Counted from the stretch's first letter, positions 49,207-62,355 are shown. The stretch: DNA of 64,000 nucleotides from Dallia pectoralis (GCA_029465975.1 CM055730.1:14077563-14141562), one strand, 5' to 3'. Notes: generated by a model not told the origin, from the letters alone. Translations and numbers: made by a program.

Positions 49207-50069
49207 CATTAAATCAGATGCACGTGAGCAGAACTTTCCCACTTTGCCATGAGCATAAAGAGCAATACTCAATCTCATCCCAGTGCTGCACTGAGTTGCG
49301 CAAACGTCACATGTTCTGGGCACACCCGTTCCAGACCCAATTTGTAGGATTCGAGTGTGCTACTGGGCTGTTCAAATGCTTCTATAAACAAACTTGTGAA
49401 ACACACAGGTGCAATGCAAGTGACTTACAGAGCTTAGGAGGAATAAAAGCAGGCTAATTTAGCCTGTTACTAGGCTGATAATGCAATAATTTGTACTTAT
49501 AGATTACTTTTCTGTGCGTAATGATCCGTGTAATGCCCCGATGGTTTGGCAGGAAAAAGAAAGTACAAAATTTTTTTTTTTAAAACAAAGTGCTTCAGCT
49601 ACAGAGGCCTAGTAAAGATAGTGACTCCACTAGCAGATCTCACTGATAACATGCAGAGAGAACTGGGGAACATATACTAGATCCTCACTGCTTGGTCAGA
49701 GATAAAGAACATATGGACTACGTCCATGACAAGACTACGTTGTCCTCTTAATAATTTCCTGGGTCTGTTGACCTGTAACCCCCAGTGCTGTGGAGATGTG
49801 TGGCTCATCATCGAGTATTTATAACCACTCAAATGTTACCACGGCTCTTCTTTGTGGTAGACTGTGAAGGGCTGAACTGAATGGATGGAAAGAAAGTTGA
49901 GGATTGTGTTGAAAAAAAACCAAAATGATTAAACGACGCTGCCAAGAGGGCACCAAGCAGAACTTATTGGAATAAATATGGAGCAGGTCAATCTAGTGTG
50001 AAGAGACAACGCAAAGTACTGGTGGACCAGCAGCTAATGAAGATCTGTACAGAAGGGTGAGAATACAGT

Positions 50070-50290
50070 CTTATACAATGTGACCTTCAAAAGTATTTGA
50101 ACTGTGACACTTTTTTCCCGCTGCATTCAAGCACTTTGGTAGAAACGACTCTGGGGTTAAAGTGCAGACTGTCAGCTTCAATTTCAGGGCATTTTCGTCT
50201 ATATTGGATTAACCATTTCGCCAATACAGCAGATTTTGAGTTCACAGTGTTAAATTCACAGGATCAAATTGAGAAGAGTTCAGAGGTTTA
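50070..50290. mobile_element. end fragment of a Tc1-like element
   Basis: CCTTCAAAAGTATTTGAACT followed by AAGCACTTTGGTAGAAACGA, GGGGTTAAAGTGCAGACTGT and CAGCTTCAATTTCAGGGCAT match in order the sub-terminal region of a fish Tc1 family. No transposase part is present. Lies between grid1 exons D and E. Confidence 0.62.
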
Positions 50291-50440
50291 ACAACCTCTA
50301 CCGAAAAAAACATGAATTAGTAACTGGATTTGGACAACATTCCAGGAAATATTTGATTGTCTACATGTAATCAGTAATCAAGAAAAGTACACAATAGTAA
50401 CTTCAATGACTTGGCATTTTGGTAGAGGGTGAACACATAC

Positions 50441-50542
50441 CAGTAACGTAACCACCTTCACTGTGACTCCTTGCATTCCATTCTCAATCCGACTCTCCTT
50501 CAGACTACCATTCAGCCCACGAATTGGGTCCCAGGTTGCCAA
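50441..50542 (-). CDS. grid1: grid1 exon D: linker and start of ligand-binding domain
   Basis: Residues 153-186 (LATWDPIRGLNGSLKES, then VTVKVVTLL). It carries the linker and first strand of lobe S1. NGS is an N-glycosylation sequon. Exactly 34 codons, with acceptor CACTTTCAG and donor CTG then GTATGTG, both phase 0. The middle (KESRIENGMQG) looks less conserved than the flanks when compared with remembered mammalian GluD1. Confidence 0.92.
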
Positions 50543-53311
50543 CTGAAAGTGGAAAACAGAGAAGAAAGAAAGAGCGAGAGAGAGAGTCAATGTCAGCAAT
50601 GTAATTAAACAATCCATTATCTTTAGTCGAAACACAATGGGGTCTGTTATGAATAATCAAATCACCGTAGTTGGCTCACACTTTTCAGTTGAGTTCGCTA
50701 TCAGTTGAGTTTATTAATCACAGGACGAGCAGTTTAAAAAGCTAAAATTGCTCATGCAAATATGAGTCGGTCGCCAAGGCAACAAGTGAAAGCTCTAGCA
50801 TGGTAACAGGGCCAATTTTCTGAAGACTGCAGCGCTCGTACAGTTTGCAAGCACCCAGGGGAGGGACAGCTTATGGCCCTGTTAACTACATCTTATGGCA
50901 ATCGACATTGAATGCCACAGCTGACAATGAGAAGGGATATGACGAATGAGGTAGTGACAACTACGATGTATTGCAAGGGTTACAAATAAAACATGATCGT
51001 TATTATTTCAGACATTGTGTACACTAGATATATAGTCAGACTTTTTTTAACCTTTCAATGAAAATGTCCTTCACTATACACTGCAAAGCAATATGCAACC
51101 AATACAAAACAATAAACTCCAGTTTGATCATATCTCTCTGGGATGAATGATAATAGATAAATAAAACAGACAAAACATATTGCATTATGGTGTGCATACA
51201 TTATTAAAACGTTCTAAAATCATGCATACAACCCTGCGAAATCCGTTTACAAAAACCCCCAGAACCCGTTTTTTTTGTTACATCATCGGGCATCATGTGT
51301 ACAACAATTACGAATGCTGGAGTCTGAATACATTACCGAATGCATTTTATGAATAGTGGTAAAATTTGTACCACTATACATTTTGCCAAATCCTGTTGGG
51401 CCAGCATCTTCAAGCAAACTGCGACCACATTGCAGGCATAAGTCAACCTGCACTCTTCTTGTTGACAGTGACACACGCCCATGCTGTCACGGAGTAATGC
51501 ATCTCAGGTCAATATCGCAAACGATTTATCTCCCCGGGTTCTTTACACAGAAGAATGAATGCCACAACCTTGGGATTTCAGGTCTGGGAGAGATTTGTCA
51601 GGCTCGACATGGATCTATATGCATCAAAAGAAGCCGAGCTCTGTGTTATACTCTGAAGGGTCTTTTTCAGGAACTTGAGAATTTCTTCAAAATAAATTTG
51701 AATAGTGACACAAAACTGTGTTTTATGTAACATTCTGCTAGACTATATTTTATTTCGCTACTCCTGTAGCAAGTAACATGCAATTATAGTCAAGGATCAA
51801 AGCCCAGTTTCCCTCCAATACAAGGGAATTCCTTTCCCCAAATGTTTTTTTAAATATTTTTTCTATTGTGGTGACAAGCCACCATCTGTTAGTAAGTCAG
51901 CTGCGTAAAGTAAAAAAACAACTGTATGATCCACACAGTCACTGTGACATTGTCACCACTGTCTTCTCTCTAAGACAATAATGAGCATCGCAATCATCCC
52001 TTTCTTGAACCAAGAGAATTATGGATTCCCTAAATGCTAAAATCTCTGTTTGAAATTTGTGAACCAATCTAAACCTTAAAGTGCGGAAATACACCCAATC
52101 TGAATGGTGTCCCCTGGGAATTCCGTGACATTCTTTAGTCTTTTCCATCAAATTGGAACCTAATCATTAGTTTGACTGTTCCAACATTACAGACAGAATC
52201 CAGAAAATACTCACATTTCTTTACCGGGTTCCGATTGGTAGAATATTTGTAAATGAACATTAACATAAAATAATAAATGTTTAATTAATTCATTAACACT
52301 TATATATTCCTGTTTTTAAGTGTATTTTGTCTTTATTCAGTCACACACATTTTCTAACCAATTTCTATGAAAAGGCAGTAAAGGTCATTCTGTGCTACTA
52401 AAAGAAGATTATTAGATGTCAAAGTATTGTCTATTTTTGTTTTATTATTGAAGGCTGGCATAACTCTCTGCACCAAAGAGGATATCCTAGAGTTGGAGAT
52501 CTTACAACTTACATCTGACGTGAAAACACTGAGTAAAAGTTCAGAAGGTATTTTAAAATGTGTGTATTTCAGCACAAGCCAATTTGAATTTCTACAATTG
52601 AGTAATATTTGTTGGATTTCAAAGACAATAAACAAACGCATAAATTGGTGTTGTTTCAAAAGCCAGATTTTTCATGTTGTGTATTGCATTGGTGCTTAAA
52701 TACAATGTGTGTACGTTACTAACATATAGTTTGGGTAAAAGTATAAAATGTTTTAGTCAAGGCTCAGAATGAATACTAAAACACAGCCTCAGTGGGGAGG
52801 AGTTTGAAATGCTGGCAAAGATGATCTCCAACTTTAACCATAACAATCAAAAGGCAATGAAAAAGCAGGTGACAGATGGGATTGGGTTGGAACAGAGAGA
52901 GAAGGGCCAAAAGGGCAGCAAATTCTGGAATGAAAAGGTAGAATGAACCCTCAGGGTACCGGTAGGAGGAGACAAATGGCAGAGGGGCTGGCTGACCACC
53001 CAATGAGCATGCAGAACGCAAACTGGGGACCGCGATTAGACACCATGATCCAGTTAGTTGTGTAAAAGCATTTGAACTGTAAAAAAAATATGTTTTAGTT
53101 TTCATACCTGTTTAGTGTATGACCTCACTATTGAGAAGTGAGGAAAACTTGTTTTTCATGTAGCTATCCAATTGTCAGCCATATGTTCTGATCCCACTTT
53201 TTCTTCTCAGTTATGCCCACAGATTTGTGGTCACACGTTCTTGTTTTTGACCATTAGTTATTGTTTTTATTGCTTCCAAGTATACACTTTTACATGCTAC
53301 CAAGTATACAC
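50543..53311. other. grid1 intron C-D, left part, nothing identified
   Basis: AT-rich intron without recognisable repeats or conserved motifs. A 124-codon plus-strand open stretch at 51356-51730 has no supporting feature. Confidence 0.45.
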
Positions 53312-53870
53312 TGACCATCCTGCAATATAATATAAAATGACCATCCTGCAATATAATATAAAATGACCATCCTGCAATATAATATAAAATGACCATCCTG
53401 CAATATAATATAAAATGACCATCCTGCAATATAATATAAAATGACCATCCTGCAATATAATATAAAATGACCATCCTGCAATATAATATAAAATGACCAT
53501 CCTGCAATATAATATAAAATGACCATCCTGCAATATAATATAAAATGACCATCCTGCAATATAATATAAAATGACCATCCTGCAATATAATATAAAATGA
53601 CCATCCTGCAATATAATATAAAATGACCATCCTGCAATATAATATAAAATGACCATCCTGCAATATAATATAAAATGACCATCCTGCAATATAATATAAA
53701 ATGACCATCCCGCAATATAATATAAAATGACCATCCTGCAATATAATATAAAATGACCATCCCGCAATATAATATAAAATGACCATCCTGCAATATAATA
53801 TAAAATGACCATCCCGCAATATAATATAAAATGACCATCCTGCAATATAATATAAAATGACCATCCTGCA
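53312..53870. repeat. 26-bp minisatellite, about 21.5 units, nearly homogeneous
   Basis: Unit is TGACCATCCTGCAATATAAT followed by ATAAAA. The only variation I see is CATCCTGC versus CATCCCGC in three units near the right end. Minus-strand open frames of 182-231 codons (repeats of GWSFYIIL, DGHFILYC) come from the array. It lies in grid1 intron C-D. Confidence 0.98.
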
Positions 53871-56150
53871 AACAGCAGAGGACATCAAAGTCTTCAGACA
53901 AACAATTTAAAATATCCTTGATAGGTTGACTGTCATTTATTACTCTGCCATCCACTTTGTAACCTGTGGCCTCATCAACACTCATTACTGTGACCTTCTT
54001 ACTCTAGATAATTGGCCCTCTGGTTATTAATGATGCTAAACTCTTTGGTACCAACTTCTTTATTATTTACGCCAAGCTCAACACACATACTCTCTAAACA
54101 GTAAAAAAGCTGCAGAAAACTGTCCATGAATATGTCTATGTTTCCTACTATCTTTATATGTTTATTTCTATTTATATGAAACATTTCGTAAAATGTCTGG
54201 CAACCATTATTATGTGTATGTACTGTGTGTGTGTGTCATTTTTTATTATTATGACTATGATCTGTCACAAACAACAGCTACGTCCCACATGAAACAGCCG
54301 TACATTTTTGTTACTTAAAGGAAAGCTAACTATCAAAGAAAATGATAGGATACCAACATATTATTAACATTTGATGATGGGGGAATAACAGGAGGAATTC
54401 CAGGGAAAGACAGATGGCTGGTCATACAAATGTGTGGCCTGCCTTATCCTCCATCTGTCACCTTGTTCATTTCTAATTGCGTTGCTCCTTAAGTCGTTTG
54501 CAGACATGCTATCTGGTTTTCGTCTCGTTCCCATAAATGCTTATCTTGTTTCTTGTTCTCTTGTTCAATGTCACGTAATGCACACTTCAACTTCCCTCGG
54601 GTGTGCTGTAAGCACCATTTCTTTACAGATTTTTCTACACATACTTGTGGTAGAAGTTTAATTCGTTTTCAAATTGTTGTCCTTGCTATTTGTGAAATAA
54701 ATCATAAAAAAATGTTCTGGACAATTCTATGTCGTGCCCTTGAAAACATCCTCGGTCCAGTTTGGAGTGTTTGAGGTCATTCTCCTGCTGCCAGGTGAAG
54801 TGGTGTCCAATGTGTTTGTCAGGCATTTGTTTGGATCAGTGCAGACATGATGTTTCTCTATACTACTAAGCCTTACCTTGTGATACTCAAGGCCTTAACA
54901 TATTGTTACCCATCCCCTGATCTGCGTCTTATGTTGCTTTCCAGTTCACTACCCAACAAAGGGAACCGATAGAAACTGCTGAAGTTATCTATTATTGTGG
55001 GTGATCGGTTACACCTATAGTCATTTAAGATTTCAATCACAAGTGTGGTGGAGTCATTTTCCATGAATTAATGAATTAAGAGCTTCCATCACAAACTTCC
55101 CCAATGAGTAAACCTTCCCAAAACTAGTATAAACCATTTGTTGTTGCCAATCCTCTGTATTTACTGACTAACTGCAGTTATGATACATTTTGTGTCATAT
55201 TGCTAACTAGTTACAAAGTGCTTACATTTTTGGATAAACTAGCTTTTTGGGTGAAATTGAGGTCGAGCTTAAGAGAAGGAAGGAGAGAGTTGGAAAGGAA
55301 ATAAAATATGAGCGAGATGAAATCTCGACGTCCCTGCACATATCTCATTGTTAAAAGAAAGATGAGGCAGTGATAGTAATGGCGTCTGGTTAAAATATTA
55401 CCTAAGGGTTTGTTTCCCATTCAACCTTTCATCCTCTGTTCTCTTTCTTCCTGTCTATTCCCATCTGTGTACAATATTTATTCAAGAGGATGAACAGTCG
55501 AATTAATAGAATTTAATGAGAAACGTAAGTAGGAACTCATTAACAAAATATCCCGACCGAGCGCAGTTTTAAACATAAATATGATAAAATTTGAAAGACC
55601 GAACATACTGTACATCATTCGGAAGCATTGAACGATGGACACATCTACAAGTCCGCAAACTAGAAAATACTAAATCAGCCTTCATTTGCTTCAGACCCAT
55701 TTTAGACACTTAATCTCAGAGCCATCAGTCCAGCGAGAACATTGACTCAACGGAGTTACATTATTATGCAGGCAGAGTGGCCGATAAAAACAAGCAAATG
55801 AATGGGAGAGTGGAAACAGATGATCAAAACACAGTCGCACGTCAATGTCCTCAGAGCCTGCTTGAAAGTCACATGTACAGATAAGATTATTTTCTTGAGT
55901 GAGAATTATGGAGGCCAACCTGTGAGACAGCTGAATCAATCCCACGCCCCTCACTGGGATCATATGAACAGGCTGTTAAAGAGAACAGAGGAGAGCTACT
56001 TGTGTCTATCTTCACCAGTAAATGGCCACGCTGATAGAGGTAGGCAGACAGAAACACTGATAATGAACCACAACAGGGAATGCATTTGGCATGCCATTAG
56101 CTGGCCTTCGCATGCCCTGCCTCTAATGATTTCAAGAAACAAGGTGCTCT

Positions 56151-56193
<43 letters not shown>

Positions 56194-56888
56194 CCACGCT
56201 GGCCTGATTCCTTTGGCGTATCTGTGTGTCTGCACGTTTTTCAGCACGTGCCTTGGTATATTTCCGCTATGCCGCGTCGCACATGTGTGTGTGTGTTTAT
56301 TTTCCACAATTGCTAATGGCCATATTATTATGATTAATTGGCTTTGTTATTCCTGTTAGCCTGCCTAGTGATTAAATGTTCATTACAGATCAGATCAACC
56401 CAGTCACTCCCTACTCCACGTAGATTGCATTAGCCAGAAAACTCCATTCCTCAATTCATTCTTAATTCATTTTCAACGCTATGGCTTAACCTGGACAGAA
56501 ACAACAACTAACGACGAATAACAAAAAACAACAATTCTGTCAAAAATCTTCTGGTTAGGTTTTTTTCATAGCAAATGCAACCACACGCACACACAAACAC
56601 ACGTGATAACATGCACGGCACTAAGCTTGAAAAACCATCCTTGATATTTCTGATATTGATATTTCTGGTGATATACTTATTTCTGGTGTCTGTTCCATTT
56701 TAGATAACTGAGACATTAATTCCAATCAGAAGTGCAGCATGTATGATCGTTTTTGACAGACTGCACCGTTGAAAAATTGCTAAAAGTCTTAAGCCCGGTC
56801 CAATGAACACTGAATTGAATGAAAATATCCAATATCTAAAACAAACTGATTGCCAATTTGCTGTGAGTGTTGTGTAACACTGACTCAC
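53871..56888. other. grid1 intron C-D, right part
   Basis: Apart from the (GT)n run at 56.15 kb I see nothing to annotate. Open stretches of 90-185 codons overlap the microsatellite or lack splice context. Confidence 0.45.
56151..56190. repeat. (GT)n microsatellite
   Basis: About 19 GT copies, in grid1 intron C-D, about 0.7 kb from exon C. Confidence 0.95.
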
Positions 56889-57008
56889 CCGTTTGACGTC
56901 TTTCCCAAACGTTTCACTGTAGCTTGTCCCCAGGATCTCAAACTGGACATGGGAGTTAGAACCTTCTGTCCGGAAATCCATCATTCCTGTTAGTCCAGTG
57001 ATCCGTCT
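56889..57008 (-). CDS. grid1: grid1 exon C: end of amino-terminal domain
   Basis: Residues 113-152, starting [16 protein letters not shown] and including [17 protein letters not shown]. This is the last strand of the amino-terminal domain before the linker to the ligand-binding domain. The acceptor is CCATAG before AGA CGG; the donor is AAA CGG then GTGAGTC. Exactly 40 codons, phase 0. A degraded LINE tail starts only about 170 bp upstream in the preceding intron. Confidence 0.93.
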
Positions 57009-57179
57009 CTATGGCAACAACAAATTAACAAGGATATTATAAGCCGTCTCACGTTTATTTTATCGTGTTAATGTTTCATAACTTCTTTTTTATTAGCGAA
57101 ACACAATATGACACTGAGTGCTTTGCAGACACCCAAACCTTAATTTCAATAAAAGCAGGTTGTAGACCCCAGGTAAAGG

Positions 57180-57540
57180 GAGGGGCAAAGACACCCCAAT
57201 AAATGTGCCAGGCTGAAGTGGCGAAGTTAGCGAGCGTCAGGTTCCTTGGGGTCCACATCACACCCAGGCAGTTGTGAAAAGAGCAAGTCAGAACCACTTC
57301 CCCCTCAGGACACCAAACAGATTTAATATGGGTCCTGGGATCTTCAAACAGTTCTACATCTGCACCGCAAAAGGCATCTTGACAGGCTGGGTCCGTGCTC
57401 AGTATGGCAACTGCACTGACTTCAGAAGGTGCTACAAAGATCCAAGATCTCCACACCAGACGGCATGAGAGAAGGACCCTAAAAAAATGTTCAAACACAG
57501 CCAACCAAGTCAGGCCATAGGCCTGTTAACGAAGCCTGAC
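57180..57540 (+). pseudogene. degraded L2-type LINE ORF2 C-terminus
   Basis: Plus-strand frames give LASVRFLGVHIT, then FYICTAKGILTGWVRAQYGN, then KIQDLHTRRHERRTLK, matching in order the C-terminal region of fish L2-like LINE ORF2 (FLGVHI, FYxCTIESILTxCITxWYGNCT, IQDLYTRRC..KA). Frames change between segments. It is in grid1 intron B-C, antisense to the gene. Confidence 0.78.
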
Positions 57541-58468
57541 GGATAATAGGGCAATAACTAAAATTAGTTATCAACAGTCATTTGCGCAGAATCCCACTGG
57601 TTTTGAATATGCGGAATGCAAACATGCTAGACACACTTGCGCATACAAAACTTGAAAACATGCGCGGACCGCATACATACACAGAGACACAAATTAAACA
57701 CTTGCATAGAGTGTTTTCCTTTCTGTATCTTACATATCTACTCTCTTACCCCTTTAAGTAATGAGCCTCAAACAACCCATATGTGAACAAGCATGCCCTG
57801 TACATTTCTTCGATTGTATTTGCTATTGATAAGGTACCTTCTTTAAAATCTTTCTTTTAAAAGTTTGTTAATACATATATTTTGTTATGGTACATTTTAA
57901 ACTGTTAACTATAACTCTATGACTTGTAGTTTCTAGACACATTTGACAAATAACATATAACGTTATTAGAAACTCCAAAGATGAAGCAGTGTAGAGACAT
58001 CAGCACTGCAATTGGAAAAATAACTCAGAAGAAAGCTCATAGTTTATTCTATTCAAGACTCTGCGGAGATAGTGATATATGGGAAATCCAAATGCTTTAT
58101 ACTCATTTTGCATGGCAATATTAAATGTTTTCTTTCTAAAGAACCATATAACATGTTTCTTTAACACACAAAAACATGATATGTGAGTGATGGACAAACC
58201 CACTATCATACAATAATAAAAGCACATACGATGTATGTCCAGTACTGTATATAGGGTTTAATTTTGCATTTTCATTCCGACGCCAAAGTGTTCAAAAGAA
58301 GATGATGTATTTTCAAATTTAGTACAAGAATCTGCTTTTTTACATTTAGGAAAACATTTTTACCCCTACATTTCTTTTGTCTGAAATGACATAAATAAAT
58401 TGTCATCCAGAGCGGTCAGTCATTCAGAAGAATCAGAATCGGGTTAATTGACAAGTTTGTTTACACAT

Positions 58469-59322
58469 GGAAGGAATTGGTTCTGACCCATAGCTGCAGC
58501 ATTTAGGAAGGAATTGGTTCTGACCCATAGCTGCAGCATTTAGGAAGGAATTGGTTCTGACCCATAGCTGCAGCATTTAGGAAGGTATTGGTTCTGACCC
58601 ATAGCTGCAGCGTTTAGGAAGGAATTAGTTCTGATCCATAGCTGCAGCATTTAGGAAGGTATTGGTTCTGACCCATAGCTGCAGCATTTAGGAAGGTATT
58701 GGTTCTGACCCATAGCTGCAGCATTTAGGAAGGAATTGGCTCTGACCCATAGCTGCAGCATTTAGGAAGGAATTGGTTCTGACCCATAGCTGCAGCATTT
58801 AGGAAGGAATTGGTTCTGACCCATAGCTGCAGCATTCAGGAAGGTATTGGTTCTGACCCATAGCTGCAGCATTTAGGAAGGTATTGGTTCTGACCCATAG
58901 CTGCAGCATTTAGGAAGGAATTGGTTCTGACCCATAGCTGCAGCATTTAGGAAGGAATTGGTTCTGACCCATAGCTGCAGCATTTAGGAAGGTATTGGTT
59001 CTGACCCATAGCTGCAGCATTTAGGAAGGAATTAGTTCTGATCCATAGCTGCAGCATTTAGGAAGGTATTGGTTCTGACCCATAGCTGCAGCATTTAGGA
59101 AGGAATTGGTTCTGACCCATTGCTGCAGCATTTAGGAAGGAATTGGTTCTGACCCATAGCTGCAGCATTTAGGAAGGTATTGGTTCTGACCCATAGCTGC
59201 AGCATTTAGGAAGGAATTGGTTCTGACCCATAGCTGCAGCATTTAGGAAGGAATTGGTTCTGACCCATAGCTGCAGCATTTAGGAAGGAATTGGTTCTGA
59301 CCCATAGCTGCAGCATTTAGGA
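58469..59322. repeat. 37-bp minisatellite, about 23 units
   Basis: Unit reads GGAAGGAATTGGTTCTGACC then CATAGCTGCAGCATTTA. Variants: GGTATTGG for GGAATTGG, and a doubly changed unit (GGAATTAGTTCTGATCC) that occurs twice, 11 units apart, each followed by a GGTATTGG unit, suggesting block duplication. Each unit contains a PstI-like CTGCAG palindrome. In grid1 intron B-C. Confidence 0.97.
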
Positions 59323-59574
59323 CACACATTTTTCAACGTACAGGAACAGTGCAAATAGAACAAAAAACACACAACACGAACAGTACAACAGGAGACCCTG
59401 CCTGGAGACCCCTGCCTGGACCCTTCTATGCTCGTAAAATCCCCAAGGGAATCATCTTAAAGTGTGGGTGTATCAGAAACTTCAGGACCTCAGAGAGGAT
59501 CTGAAAGAGTCCAGACCAGAAGCTATGTGGGTTGGAGAGTAGGACAAAGCAGTGTGCCTTAAAAAGGCAATCCT

Positions 59575-59670
59575 CTGGCAATCCTCCCAATCTGACAGAG
59601 GGATTTCAGAGCAAAATGGCAGCCGGAAATGGGCTCTGAAATCTCTCTGTCAGATTGGGAGGATCGCCAG
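59575..59670. repeat. 38-bp inverted repeat with 20-bp loop, plus third arm at 59813
   Basis: Arms 59575-59612 and 59633-59670 are reverse complements with two mismatches. In addition 59614-59643 (loop and part of the right arm) is an exact 30-base reverse complement of 59813-59842. Two alternative hairpins are therefore possible. No coding or transposon ends identified. Confidence 0.9.
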
Positions 59671-61159
59671 GTTAAAATTCTTATCCATTCAATAATCTCT
59701 AAACCCTATGTCATAGCGATTAGAATACTACTTAGACTATACAACTCTAAAGATGAGTCCCATTGGATATTTGTGTAAACTTCTATCATGTGTGACAAGT
59801 GTCAACCTTTTGGATTTCAGAGCCCATTTCCGGCTGCCATTTAGCTCTCAAAGGTTCAGTGGAAGGTGGGTTAACGGATCAAAATGCATCAAAAACACAG
59901 ATGTACAGTAAGTCTGAGTGCATATGTGGGGTATTTCATTCGCACCTGAACAAACTACAAAGTGACAAAGCAAGCGGGTTCGGAGGGAAAAGCTTTCGCA
60001 GAAACATTAAGCTAGCAAGCTCAACGTTCTAGCCCATGTCCCATATTTCCTGCTATGTATTTAACAACGTATATCCCCTAGTCATCTATAGCGGTTACTT
60101 TTACCATCTGCACCCAGCTACTATTGGAGCAGATGCTCCAGGTACCTTGGCATATCACAGTAGCCAATCAGTGTTCAGTAATTACTTTGAAATTGCATTG
60201 AGACAACCACGTTAAGGACGCCATCCACTTATAACAACTCTGTTTAAGCTCTATCCTGCCATGGAGTGAGCAACAGCAATGACTGCACTCCAATCAAGCA
60301 CTGTATAAGAAAACTCTTTTGATTGAAACTATTGTTCAACCGACCCTTTTGCCTAGTACTATAAATGTAACATTAGGGCAAGACAAAAGACCAACCGGTA
60401 ATATATTTTCAATTGAAAAATTGACATATTTTCCTGATTATACACAGCAAAGCCAAACGAGGACAAAGTAAATAACGGAAACACTATAATAAAAGCTTCA
60501 CCCAGATCAAGAAGAAATGCTCCGCCATCAGTTGCATGGGTTAACATTGTGGTCAGGTAAGGTGAGAAGTGTTTACACAGGAATCTGTTCTGACCTAGGG
60601 AATTGCCTGGTTTGTGATATTTCAATATTTATCATAATTCCCCAAGAAATATTTTCACATTCAGGTCTCCGGTTGGGCGATATTAAATATACATGGCTGT
60701 CTCGAGCACATAACTTCTACAGCTATGCTCAAGAAATTATCCATTCAGGAGTCTGAAAACGATAAACAAAGACAAGGAAACGAAACGCATCTCCAACTAG
60801 ACAGTTACTCACCGTGTGGCTAAATAAAAAACAGACTTGGTCTCTATTCCTTTGAAAACTGCCTAGTGCCTGTCTACATTGTATTTTTATTGCGCTTTTC
60901 TAACCCAAAGCCACTCCCTTTACAAAAAACAACACAAAAACAAAGAAAGGATTTATAGTGAGAAAACAGTGAGAAAATTGAAAGAATGTGATTTTGGCAT
61001 GGCAAACGTATGCCATTCTGTTCTGAACAGATACACTGCAAGACCCTACAAGACCCTACCCTGAAGGTGTCCTATGGTATCTGACACCAACACATTAAGT
61101 CCTGTAAGTTGCAAGGTGAATCCGCTGTAGATCAAACGTGTTGGTCCAGCAACATTTGA

Positions 61160-61620
61160 TTTATTTCTGTGGAAATTGGAAGCCAGGGCAACCACCTTGA
61201 TGTCTTCATCTTGTTCCTCAAACCATTCCTAAACAATGTGTGCAGTGTGGCAGTGTGCATTATCCAGCTGAAAGAGGCCACTGCCATCAGGAAATTCAAA
61301 TGTCATAAAGCTGTGTACCTGCTCTGCAACATGCTCTGCAAAATTGACGTCCACACGAATGGAATTCCAGCAGAACATTGCCTAGAGCATCACACTTCCT
61401 CCGCTGGCTTGTCATCTTCCCACAAGGCATCCGGGTGCCATCACTTCCCCAGAGAAATGGCTCTCACATACTTGGGATGTTAAAGAAACCAGATTTATCA
61501 GGCCAGGCAACCTTCTTCCAGTACTCCAAGGTCCAGTTTGATGCTGCTTTTCACAGTGGACACGGGCCATCATAGGCACTCTGATCGGCCTGTATCCAAC
61601 ACATTGTCTACAATAACTGA
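61160..61620 (-). pseudogene. Tc1/mariner-like relic (family Y), antisense
   Basis: CTTGTTCCTCAAACCATTCC, GCAGTGTGGCAGTGTGCATT, CAGCAGAACATTGCCTAGAG and GGTGCCATCACTTCCCCAGA follow in order the complement of a common fish Tc1/mariner transposase gene (the reverse of VLWAMFCW and HTAxIVQEWF segments). Broken by many substitutions. Same family as 16720. In grid1 intron B-C. Confidence 0.75.
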
Positions 61621-62355
61621 TTGTTCACTTACAAATGGTGATCAGCCAAGTGCCCGCCAAAGCTCAGTCCAGATTCAAGTACTGTTTCGTTATCAGTGGG
61701 AAACATCTTAAAACCATGGAATATAATGTCACTTGTTTCCACAGACGTTATCAATGACTCTGTAGTCCGAGCTGATGTCACATCTCTTCTAAGGTGTAGT
61801 GCAGGAGTAAGCCAAACACAGACCATATATCACGTCTGTGGTATATTTATTCAATAAAATAAAACAAGCAAGGACACAAACAGAGAAAACGCAGACTGAA
61901 TGAAATAAAACTATGCTATAAAGCGACTTACTAAAAAACATTGAAGCAGCTATGACGAAAAAAAACACTCACCTATACATATGCACCCCACTAAACTCCC
62001 CCGTATGCTACAAAACCTCACCCTACGTGACAGCTGAACATGTTAGGCCCTACATGATAAAAATACGCACTTTAGCCCAACCTGTCTCTACACGTCTCTA
62101 CATTGATTAACAATGCATGACAATAATGATACATTAATATGAATTGTATCACTAGTCAACAAGAAACAAGAAAATATACTTGTAACATATTCTGTGTTCT
62201 GCATCAGAATGTGAGGTCTTACTGTAAACAAGTTTCAAATAGCACATTTTGGTTAAAGAAGCTTTTTTATTGACATTCAAAACTGAAAATGCCACCAAAA
62301 TGTATGGAATGCTTTTGTACAAAGTAAGACTTTCCGGTGTCATGTGGTAACTTAC

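Noticed and set aside
53211..53985. Membrane-like repeat protein (GWSFYIIL repeats)
   Set aside because: Translation of the 26-bp array inside a grid1 intron. Near-identical units without codon-like variation point to DNA-level expansion.
55802..56359. 185-codon plus-strand frame with a CVCVCVCV run
   Set aside because: It runs through a (GT)n microsatellite inside a grid1 intron and has no recognisable domain.
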